Part shown: one piece after another, positions 32,720 through 43,285 of the stretch
Layout of the letters: every line of letters starts with the position of its first letter
Position numbering within the stretch: position 1 is the first letter of the stretch
Assembly (NCBI GenBank): GCA_934047225.1
Contig: OW203986.1
Coordinates: forward strand, 16,061,221 to 16,125,220
Direction: 5' to 3'
Origin: Ypsolopha sequella
Lineage: Eukaryota; Arthropoda; Insecta; Lepidoptera; Ypsolophidae
DNA length: 64,000 bases
The notes under the pieces: generated by a model
Database searches by the model: none
Told to the model about the DNA's origin: nothing
What the model saw: only the letters and a program-made list of their open reading frames with translations
Program-made: the position numbers and the translations under genes

Positions 32720-33122
32720 TAATTTATATTAAAAATATAAGTATATCGTCACGACCTGAATGCCCGAGGGGGTGTCAGGGGTGTTCCGAGTGTGAACTTT
32801 GAAATGCAAGTCACAGTCCACACTCTATACACCCGCGTTTTATCTACAAATAGGTATTACGTCCCAGTCCCAACATGATGGGTGGTGAGCCCTATCGCCG
32901 TACTTCGAGCACAAACAGATACACGATTTTTGCAGGTTTCCTCACGATGTTTTCCTTCACCGTTCAGCAAGTGGGAACTTGGGAAGTACTTAACTATTAG
33001 CAAATACTATGCACATTATGTAAATTCCGAAATACTCATCATCGGTGCATGCCCGATCGGGGATTGAACCTGTATCAAGATTGAGATGCCAGCGTTCTAC
33101 CCCTGAGTTACCGCCGCTTTTT
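32720..33122 (-). repeat. tRNA-derived SINE
   Basis: Read on the minus strand, the head at about 33115-33050 has a box A-like GTAACTCAGGGGTAG and a perfect box B GGTTCAATCCC, spaced as in tRNA genes. The body contains GGTGAAGGAAAACATCGTGA, a well-known lepidopteran SINE/LINE body sequence. It would be transcribed by RNA polymerase III. The left end is uncertain. Confidence 0.6.
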
Positions 33123-33628
33123 CGTTTCTATAAAAGTAAAATAGATAATAAATATTTCAATCGATTCCCGTCTGTCCAAACGCAAGGGTCAATGGCAACG
33201 GAGAGTATTATATTCCTTGATGGCAACGGGGCGCGGCGATCGTTTGACAGCGCGCTGGCACAACTTTGTAACGGCGGCACTCGCGAATTTATATGAGTAA
33301 AATTTAAACACCATCATCACGTCACGACACGAATCCTTTCAGAGGAGTCCGAAGTGTTTTCTAGTATGGACTGTGAAGTGCAGGTTATAGTCAATCAATA
33401 CACTTACATCCACGTTTCACCGATGATTTTCAACACGCTTTTATTAGCTTCACTTGTAAACGATCAATAAAACTAACAAATCAAGGAAAATTTGAAATTT
33501 GAAGTCCTCAATATTCTTTTATTTATGTATAGGTATTTAAAGTTACATAAATCTAAATCTACTATATCTTAACTACTTGAAAATTATTGAATTATTTGTT
33601 CTCAGTTAAAAAAAAACATAATTTATAA
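33123..33628. other. 3' flank of the P-like transposase gene
   Basis: Contains a SINE-body fragment (33302-33440, CACGTCACGACACGAATCC) and otherwise AT-rich sequence. No terminal inverted repeat of the transposase gene is recognised. Confidence 0.35.
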
Positions 33629-36600
33629 TTATTTACATAAATGTGATACACTAAAATACTTTCGCTTGAATGATTTAACCCTAAAATTTTTATTGTTTTG
33701 TTGCATCAAATTAAAAATTCGAAATCTCACAAATAGTTTTTTCAAAAATTGTAAAGGGAAGCATGGGCATGGTAAATCAAAGGCAGTTTCCTTAATCTTG
33801 GTCATGACCTCGTTACCAAGATGATAAAAACCACCATTCACAAAATGATCTTCACAAATATTGTCTATTTGCTTAATATACTGTTTGAAATCTTCGGGTG
33901 GATTAATTAACGCCCCAAACGGATAATCAGTTTTATATGCTTTAAAATATGTGAAAATCTTTTCATCAACTCGTTCATTACTTTCAACATAGTTTTTCAT
34001 AATTTCACAGTCTTTGTGAAGATCAAAGCACTTTTTCAGCAAATATCCACATACATATGTAAAAGCATTTTCTTCAGGAAATTCGAATTTGTAATCACTT
34101 GTTCCTACTTGCAAGGATCCTACGGATGAATCTACAGGTCCTGTGGACACATTTTCTCTTGATCTGGATAAGCTTACAGCATCATCAACGCTCATGAGTA
34201 GCTGGTCCAAGTCTTCAGCACAATTTGCGTATTTGGAATGTCTGATGATGTTTGCAATGAAAAGCTTTTTGAAAGCTGTATGAAATTGAATGGGCGTCGG
34301 TTCACGACAGTTTCCACTTTGTGGCCTTACTTTTCCGAAGAAGTTTTCGAGCGCATCTTTATCAAGTCTTTGTGTGAACAAATAATCATAGCCCGCATTT
34401 TTCAAGTCCGATGCAAGACTTGATATTGCTTTAATACTTATTAAGAAACCTTTGATAAATTTCATAGAATTTGTGACATCTTTATTATTTCGTCGATTAA
34501 TCACACGTAATCCAGAAAGCACGTGTTGTACTTTTTCTAAGGTCTTTACTTGGAAATCTGCGTGATAAAAAGCCTTTTTATATTTATAATCATCGCTCAT
34601 GCTGGAAGAATTAAGAATATCAAACGTGTCATTGATAAGTGCAATAAATTTTGCGGTTCCCATACTTTTTTCAGGGAGTTTTCCTGTTTCGACTAAAGTA
34701 TTGATGGTTACTGCGACTGTTCGGCTCAAAACTTGTGTAGCATAATAAAAACGCATTTTTTCAAAATTATTTGGCTTGACATGTGATTCCGTCAATTTAA
34801 AGGCCACTTTAAAATTTTGTCTTTTTTCGACTTCATACGTCCTTTGAACATCATCCCAAGATGCCACTTGTTCAGATTCATCCACCTGTTCAGTATCGTG
34901 GTAGTTGAAGTTGTAGTTTATTAAATTATTTCGCAGTGACTTTATTAGACTTGGTACATCAAATATGTAATAAATCTTTTTGCCATTTACAAAAAAAAAC
35001 GGCTGGTCTGTAGAAACAAACTTTTGTTTTGCCATATTTATGAAATTTGATCCTTGATCAGTTGTTAATGCACATACATGGTAACCAATTTCAATCATTT
35101 TTCCTATAATATTGTCTAACCATGTGTTGAGTTCTGCATAGTTCTTACTTTGACTCAAAAAACAATATGCCAATGGTTGTTTCCAGTTTGAAAATATGCC
35201 TCGTGCCATCACCACAAAAGCTTGAGTTGCTATTTCCCTAGTTTGTTTCTCGTTGATTTCATGAAATCCAATCACTTTATCTTTATTTATTTGATAGTAG
35301 AGATGCCTTTTCAATGACATTTCATCTGCACATATAATGCAATACTTTTCGGATTCAGACAACTTGCGAATCTTAGATTCTAACCATTTGATGACTTTTT
35401 CATCGAATTTTGTACTTATACCGAAGTCTACACGTCTTTGTAAAGTTCTTATACTGGGCAAAGAAATTATTTCGGAGAAAATTCGGTAAGAAACCGGGCT
35501 AGCGAAATATATATTCAATGCAAACGTTAAGTATTCTTGGTCATATCTGTTTCCTTTAGAATTACGTTTCAATACTTTTTGGACCTCAATAATTTTTTTT
35601 AGTAAACGTGGCATATTCGAGTTTTCGACATCAGTAACATTTTTAATTTGCGACTCCAGTAATTTTCGTTTTTTTGTTTCCGATTTTAGTTCAGTTAGCA
35701 ACTTCCTTTTCCGGGGTGTATCTTCAGATAAAATTTTAGTTGTCTGTGTCGATTGGCATGAATGAGAAGTACTTGGAATTTGCAAATCACACATATCTTC
35801 AGATAAAATTTTAATTGTCTGTGTTGATTGGGATGACTGAGAAGTGCTTGGATCACACTGCGCCGATATTTTAGATTTGCAGGAGCTACATGCAGTAAGT
35901 TCTATATCGGTTTGAGTATATTTTGATTGAGTATACTTTGATTTACTAGACGGTTCCTCTAACTGTGGTAGTAATAATGTAGGTACCGCATTTCTCTTTA
36001 GGTTTCTTTTTAAGCAGTCAGACTCAGCGAAATGAAGGTCACACACAAAATAGAATTTATTCAATGTATTTACGTCTTTAATCTCCAAGTCCGTTCGTCC
36101 TACTGCTTTAATCCAATGCCTGCACCTAGAAAAAAATATCATAGTAATTAAAATAAAGTCAATAGAAATCTGATTTCTATTTTGTGCAACTGTGGCATTA
36201 TAAGAGACATTGGGATACAAGTTCGTTCGTTTCATAATAGACTGCACGAGTGTCACAATGGCTAATGTTGTCCCGTTGAACACAATACTCTATCTACAAC
36301 TATCAAAAATATCGTCTTGGCGTGACCTTATTTATTATATTTTCAACTAACGATTTCACGAAAATTGAGAAAAAGAAACGCGTAATTTTTGCTCTTTTAA
36401 GCTTAGGCAAGGGTGTTAGCTGTGCAGCCTCATTTCCGGTAATTTACGGGCTAAGTCTTATTGAAGGTGTTTGGGAACATTTGAGGCTGTATGGAAGAGA
36501 AACCATTGCCTAGCCCAAAGAAAATAACACTTTTTCTGACTTCTTTTTTCCCGAAACAAAGTGTTCTCTAGAAGTTAGCGCCTTCACATTGGTTTTTGTG

Positions 36601-37669
36601 TTGCTATATCAAGAAATACGGCGAATTCTAGATAACATATTATTATTATGTTTCAGGGAGAAAAAAATCGGCAAAAGTGTTATGTTGGTATTAATCGAGC
36701 AATATATGTATAATTATTTTCATTTTTTGTGAATGGCTACTGTTACATTTAAGAGCCGTTTAGCAGCCGGATTGTACAAAACCCGCCATTTAGTAAACTG
36801 AAGATAAATCAAAAGTATAAAATTTTAATATACAGAGTCCAATGGAAACTTCACGATGACATCATACACAATACATCGTTATTTAGGTTTTTTGAATAAT
36901 AATAGAGCAAATTTTTAGAGCTCCAGTTTTGTTTTTCAACCAACGGCGAGTTTTGTACAATCCGGCTGCTAAACGGCTCTTAAGTCGATTACTATTATTT
37001 GTTAATTTATTTTATTTCTCATTTTTTAGTCGTGACGGGATAAATTACAAAATATATGTAATCTTGTAAACGAGCTGTTCATAATTATGCAACGAAGTTC
37101 AAGTGAGTACCTATTATGACAACGTTTAATAAGTAGCATTCCACAATCAGCATGCTGACACAGTGATTGCCGCATGTGCTCTCATCTTTTGAAGAGTTCT
37201 ACCTATATAGTGTTGAGGCTTGGATCGAAGGTCAGGTGGGTATACATAAGCAAAATAATTTGTCCATAAATCTGATTTTGGCGGTAACATAATGTACGAG
37301 CATTACAAAACTTTATTATAACGATATTACAAAATTATAGCCTACGACCGGCGCGCCGCGCCGCCGGTACAAGGTTACATCGTACAATGCAATCACACCG
37401 AGCAATGCAATCATGAAGCATGGGATTGTTGAAATTTACTCAGCTCGAATTGTCACACAACATTTGACTTTTAAAATTTCAACTCAATTTGAGAGTTGGA
37501 GATAATATCCTAAACCGATAGATAAATTGTAATACAAAAAATTAAACATACGAGACGTACATATAAGAAATTCTTACCTTCGTTCATCGGAAGGAAATTT
37601 ATAAAATCTCCGTTCTTTATTGGTTGCTCCGTTTTCTAGGCATCCATAAACACCACAATAACGAACCAT
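33629..37669 (-). CDS. THAP-domain P-element-like transposase, 2 exons, 862 aa, intact
   Basis: Exon 1 is 37669-37578 (ATG of MVRYCGVYGCLENGATNKER) and exon 2 is 36125-33629. GT-AG borders give a seamless phase-2 join. Residues 1-85 form a C2CH THAP zinc finger: C5, C10, C59, H62, with the AVPT motif after it. A Ser/Thr-rich linker contains two similar blocks (CDPSTSQSSQSTQT; IPSTSHSCQSTQT) and a Lys-rich coiled segment. The RNase-H-like core of P transposases follows: ADEMSLKRHLYY (Asp about 298), TTDQGSNFINMA (Asp about 387) and, after the insertion domain, DKDALENFFGKVRPQSG (Glu about 624). No stop or frameshift interrupts it. No terminal repeats were seen by eye, so it may be an active autonomous element or a domesticated THAP9-like host gene. 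Confidence 0.88.
36753..36979. mobile_element. piggyBac-like MITE (227 bp, TTAA target)
   Basis: Flanked on both sides by TTAA (36749-36752 and 36980-36983). Terminal inverted repeats of more than 30 bp begin GAGCCGTTTAGCAGCCGGAT; the right end is the exact complement over that stretch. It sits inside the intron of the THAP transposase gene. There is no coding capacity. Confidence 0.8.
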
Positions 37670-38267
37670 ATTTATTAAAAATCAGTATCGTAATAAAATA
37701 AAACAAAATACGCGTGCAGCGAACGAGCGGTACTCGAGCTCTGCTTGCCATCAAATTTGCCACAATTGCCACTAACTTGCGGGGGATAGCCAGTCAGTAC
37801 ACTCGCGCGGGGGAGGTGAGTGTCGCTTCTTTACGTAGTAAAGCGTTGCCAACCTATGTTGCCAGAATTACGTCAAATTTACCCTAAAATTACCGTGCAA
37901 TTTCCATTTTACTACATTTTAATAGAGTCTAATTTGTTACTAACAATTCTCTTTGTTATCAGATTACTGTAAAAAAGACTTGTAAATTTGAGTTTTATGT
38001 ACATATGGGAATATAGGATTAATAACTAAAACAACAATTTATTGAAATAGAATTTCTTCGTCACATTCTATATCTGTACTTACACTTACATATACCTATC
38101 TGACATTGGTGTTTTGTTTTGGTTGGTTTAAACTGGATAAAACAACCATTGATGTAATTATTGTTCTGAGACAACAACCCTCTTTTTTGCGCACAGCCTG
38201 ATCGGCAAGCACCACCCCATTAAGGTGGTAAAAGAGGAAAACAATCTGAAATTGTTGAACTAGATTT
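37670..38267. other. 5' flank of the THAP transposase gene
   Basis: 37690-37850 is locally CpG-rich (ACGCGTGCAGCGAACGAGCG) and is the likely promoter side. Otherwise no gene is seen. Confidence 0.35.
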
Positions 38268-38766
38268 GGTCCCAACGAGTCACACCAAAACCAGTCACAG
38301 TGTAACTCATTGGGCCAATAAATAATAAAATGTCTCAACCAGTCACACTGTTATTCGATGGCACAACTGTTTATTTTTCGTCCCAACTAGTCACACCCAG
38401 ATTTTAGTCCCAACGTGTTACACTCTTGTTTTGGGGTTGTGACTCAATGGGACGAAAAATAAAAAGTTGTCCCATCGAGTAACAGTGTGACTGGTTGGGG
38501 CATTATGTTATTTTTGGCCCAAAGATTTACACTGTGACTGGTTTCGGTGTGACTCGTTGGGACCACAGGGAAGAAAGAAAAAAGTTGTCAACGTGTAACA
38601 GATTTTAGTCCCAACGAGTTACACTCTTGTTTTGGGGGTGTGACTCATTGGAACGAAAAATAAAAAGTTGTGCCATCGAATAACAGTGTGACTGGTTGGG
38701 ACATTTTGTTATTTTTTGTTCCACCGAGTTACACTGTGACTGGTTTCGGTGTGACTCATTGGGACC
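38268..38766. repeat. Fold-back array of 'GTGACTCRTTGGGAC' modules
   Basis: GGTCCCAACGAGTCACACC at 38268 is the complement of GGTGTGACTCGTTGGGACC ending at 38564. In between, shorter inverted copies of GTGACTGGTTGGG alternate. The right half is repeated once more with changes at 38595-38766. No frame is coding. Confidence 0.75.
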
Positions 38767-38778
38767 AAAGGGAAGAGC

Positions 38779-38884
38779 TTGTATGACTAGATTGATGGAT
38801 GTGGAAGAGGCGAAAGAGGTTTGTCTGGATCGTAGCAGATGGAAATCTGTAGCCTCTGCCTACCCCTCTGGGAGACAGGCGTGA
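38779..38884 (+). pseudogene. Tail of a LINE reverse-transcriptase ORF
   Basis: One frame reads MTRLMDVEEAKEVCLDRSRW, then KSVASAYPSGRQA and TGA. The DR-x-RW-(K/R)S pattern close to the stop is the usual end of non-LTR retrotransposon ORF2. Nothing upstream matches, so it is a 5'-truncated insertion. Confidence 0.4.
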
Positions 38885-38889
38885 GTATA

Positions 38890-41064
38890 TGTGTGTTTGT
38901 ATAAATACTATGCGAATATATAAGTAAATGAGACAAAATTTATTAAATTTATTGTGGATGTGGATTTAGTTAGCCTAACAACAAAATAACTTCCAAACTA
39001 CAAAGAATGTATGATTATTATCAATGGAAATATGAAATCGACAATCGACATTTGTTTGACAGACGGCTTACGATGAAGAATCGTTCAAAAATATAATATT
39101 TTTCGGGAATTAGTACAATAATAATTATACGAATAAAATCTAATAAAAAATTAATGAAAAACATTCATTTTGCTTTATTTAGGTATTGGTCAACAATTAT
39201 TATCTCATTACAACTTATTGTCTTATTTAAGTTTGATTAAAAATTCCATTCAAAGATGGAATCATGTTGCTTTAGATTTCAGAATGCACTCATGTTTACC
39301 CAAGACTGATGTGTTTGTGTTTCAAGTAAGTGCAGTGTTCGTGAGCCGCACACCGACGCAAATCAGACGAAATGAGTTCATTTTTGAAAACCTGATATTG
39401 GAGTATCTAAGTAATAATTATACAATTTGAATAATTTTGCGAAAAATATATTCAATTATATTCATGAATTTATTGCGTCTTCATATATATTACTCAGAAA
39501 GTTTGTATCAAAAGGCCTCCTCTGTTATCACTTAATTGTGAAAGTAATAAGTCGGTTGCGAGGTTTAGTTTTTTTATATTATTTATCATCCACACAAAGT
39601 GATCACCAATGTTGTTCAGTATTGCTTATTGCTGTTAGGACAATCTAGTTTGTGGCTACTTAAAATAAAAAAGGGGCCAGTTTTGTAAAAAAAAATCGCT
39701 TTTTAAATGTGGCTAAATATCATAGTACTAATGGCCTACTTTAATATCCTATTATTATTGATAATAAATTTCCGAGGATAGGAATAAGTGGGTTTATTTA
39801 AAACAGGTCCGGCACTCTCAAAAAGATTCGGTGGATCATTTATCGTTCGAGCATACGTCCATCTCTGACGCACGCATAGAGTGTGACAGGGTTGGACTGA
39901 CCATTGAGTCAGGGTGGCGTTTTCCACCCGGGCCCTGCCCCTCTATTCTGTATCTTTAGTTGCCAACTGGACTAGGTGCCTATCATCAAAAACATAGCTA
40001 AAAACGCAACTTTCAAAATTGCTATTAGTGGCTATTGAACTATTTACGAACTGTGTCGTCAGTTTAAGTGCGAAAATATCCTTAGACAATCGGAATTCAA
40101 TAGTATATCTATATTTTTGATGATAGGCACCCAGTTCAAACGGCAACTAAAGATACGTAATAGGCCCTCAGGCCTGCGCGGGCCCCCAAGGCATACCATA
40201 AGGCCGTCCGGCGCGGGTGCCTGTGCCCATGCGGCGGCGTGCTGTCTACAAAAAGTTTTATTTGCTCAGTGGTTCTGACGGACGACCCGCCTCTACTCGC
40301 GCCGCCGGTTTCCCACTTAACGCAGCGAATGGGCTTACTCCTACACGCAAAAAAAGCTTACACACGAAGAGAAATTATCAAAGTTCATTCATTCTCTTCG
40401 TGCAACAATTCTGCAAAACTACCTATTTTATAATTTGTAGAACAAAGCATAGGTATTTTTAGAGATCGATCGAATATCGTTCGGTCGTATATCCATCCAT
40501 CTCTATCACTCTCCAGCGTTGGACTGGGCTGGACTGGGCCTAAAGGGGGTGGCATTATGAATTGACGGGCCCGCCGCACCGCCCTCCTGAGAATCAGGGC
40601 AGGTGATACTAACAGATCAACCAACAAACCAAATCGTAATAATCATCAAATAGGCAAGAGTTTTAAGAAATATTTATTTTCAAAGGCACATTTTTGTCTC
40701 CCAAGTTTCAATTAGGTAGGTATTATTTTATCAGAAGCTAACTTTAGAGTTTAAGGTTTAGATTCTTACTTTCTGCTCTTCGTCTTCTTCCTCACTCTGA
40801 GAACCCGAATAATTTATCTGTTGATGCCTAGGTGGAGCATCTTCATCCCAAATAGTTTTGGAAAGTTCATTCAAACTTTTCGAAAATTATTCGAGTTATT
40901 TTTAAAGTAGTTCTCTATCGATATTGGCAATTGATGCAATTGACTTTGCTGTTTTTCGCTCTAATATCTCTACTATCATACCACTTTATATATAAATTCA
41001 GGAGTGAATCATAGGCATACATCTCGGCAAGATGTCTTGTTTGATTAATTATTCTGTGTCGTTT
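38890..41064. other. Gene-poor stretch with hAT-like debris
   Basis: Holds an inverted pair TATCTTTAGTTGCCAACTGG (39950) and its diverged complement (to 40155), GC-rich CAGGGTTGGACTG fragments (39888, 40517) typical of hAT ends, and two isolated exon-like frames (39183-39325 plus; 40885-40770 minus). No complete gene. Confidence 0.35.
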
Positions 41065-41162
41065 ATAGTATGAAGTAGGACGGCAATGTTGTGCAGGTGG
41101 GAGAAGCACAACAACTTGTCCCTTGTTCGCTCCGGAAAATTAAGTCATGCCGTCCTACTTTC
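41065..41162. repeat. Short hairpin repeat
   Basis: AAGTAGGACGGCAATG near 41070 pairs with CATGCCGTCCTACTTT ending at 41162. Confidence 0.55.
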
Positions 41163-41899
41163 ACGTGTGAACATAGGTTTTATCGGAATTCGGGAAGATT
41201 CCTGTAAATTCGTGTTGTTGCCCGTTGTGCCGTTTGTGAAGCTCCAATCCTGTATAGATAGGCAACCTCTCTGTACATTATTGACTAATAATATGTTTGT
41301 TTTTACTCTTAAAGTTGAGAGTCGGCTGGCTGGACCACGGTACCGAAAAGAAAAAAAATAGATGAATCTACAAAACTAAGTAAACTTACGTACAAATAAT
41401 AAATATGTTCCAAACCAGAACCCTGCGGCATGGTGCCTAAACGCTGGTCACATTTTCTTTGAAAATTTGAACTGCCAAACTTATTCGTTGGCCGAGGAAT
41501 GCGCCAACCCCCCGGCAGAGAATATAAAGTATTAGCGTTGCCAACCGTACGGTAATTACAAAATTCATTAGGTAATTTTATGCCCCGTGCGGTAGTCAAA
41601 TACCGTGTGACAAATGTACGGTAATTGTTTAAATCTGAACTATTATTCTACAAAAAGTACGGTAATATGAAACACTCGACAGATTTTGCAATAACTGAAC
41701 GCGTCTGGACCGTTTTTTATCTTTCCGTTCCGTTCGACGTATTCGTTCAATTTGATCGCGGCAACCATAGAGTACCTATATTGAATACAGGGAACTTTGT
41801 TTGCTTGTCATTTCGTGCAGCATGACTGCGTCTCAGAACATTGTTCTGAGCTCTTTGGTCCAAGGAGCTCTGCCACAAATTCGCGTAGCTTAATTAAAA
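41163..41899. other. Unassigned stretch
   Basis: Several copies of the word ACGGTAATT between 41549 and 41665 suggest a decayed repeat. No supported gene. Confidence 0.3.
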
Positions 41900-42920
41900 A
41901 AAGTTTTTTTTTTTAATTTTTTTTTAGAGAATTTACGCGCTTTTTGATCATAGTTTTCAATATTTATGGTATTTAAATTAGTCATTATTTATTTATGATT
42001 TTTTAAAGAATTTCCGGATGTTACGTCACATGACTCCTTTTAGGCCTGATACTGAATGCGGACTTTTGCCTTGCTTGTAAAAAAAAAAACTGTCATCCAC
42101 AGAGTACTATATTGCTACATCTGTCAAACAACAACGAAACTGTGTTGAGTGTTACTAACGTCTGCAAAAAAAACCCTAAACTGTACAAGAGGTGCCTATT
42201 AATCACGTGACGTATTATATATTTGGCTGAAATTTAACGAAACGAAAATTTTGAAATTTAAATTTTTAAATTTGACTACGTGAAAGTGGCACTGGATGAC
42301 AGCGCTCTCCTAAATAACGTCACGTGATATATGAACGCCCCCATAGCAAATGGCTACACGCACGATGGAACAGGCTAAGAAGAAGACACGAAGTGAAAAC
42401 AGATTAAATGAGGGGACAGAGCTATGCGAGCAAACGAGATACAATATAGATTGTCTCGGTGACTATTAAAAGTTCTATCTCATGTATGATTGTCAATATT
42501 AATCCATCACAGAAATTGTTGTCATCAAAAATTATATTTATTTTAATAATGCACTACCTACTTCATAACAAATAAAATTAACCGATCAATCTGGGATTTC
42601 GTAACAAGACAGCAACACTTACTGCGTTCAGTTATATTTATACTGTGACCCAGACATGGACTTCTTGTTCTGTTCTGTGACAGTAATATTTTTAATAATA
42701 TAATATTTCTTAACTTGATGGCAAGCGACACATTTCTATACAGCCTTCAGTCAAGTGACGTCACACGAAGGTCAAATGAAAGTTGCAAGATTTTTCGTAA
42801 AAATATTCATCATCATGAGGTTTTTCAGAACAAAGGTTCTAAAATACGGCTTATTAAACCTAAATCTCGAAATGGTTATCGAATTAACACACCTTAACAT
42901 ATTTTAATCTATGCGAATTA
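41900..42920 (+). repeat. Diverged transposon copy, first of two
   Basis: Shares ordered blocks with 47835-48230: T-run, TGGTATTTAAATTAGTCATT, then (after unrelated sequence here) AAGTGACGTCACACGAAGG, AAATACGGCTTATTAAA and CGAATTAACACACCTTAACA. The 47835 copy lacks about 600 bp in the middle. Confidence 0.6.
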
Positions 42921-43285
42921 TAGAGGGATACTATATACGATCGTCCGAGCTCTGCATGGTACGAAACTAGAAGTGTAACAACATCAGTGTTCCCGTTTTA
43001 GCCACCAAAACGAATCTAGCAAGTCTACCGAGTAAGCCATTTACTGTCAGCTTGTATCGCCTTTAACTGAGTAGGCAACCCCACCGTGGTCCGCGCCCTC
43101 CACGCCGCAGTAGTAATTATTTTTTTATCTATTAAATTATTTATCAAAAACATTATCAATACACTTAATTGTAATCATGGATGGATAAAACACTTGTACT
43201 GTTTCACTATAAATAAAAAAACTACTTATTATTTCACTATTTTTACGCAGTGTTTGTGCGATATGTAAATGAACTGCGCAGCGCC
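42921..43285. other. Unassigned stretch
   Basis: AT-rich, no recognised feature; it ends in GC-rich CAGCGCC at the edge of the large palindrome. Confidence 0.3.

Noticed and set aside
33050..33115. A tRNA gene
   Set aside because: Box A and box B are present but no cloverleaf closes properly, and a long SINE body follows; treated as a SINE head.
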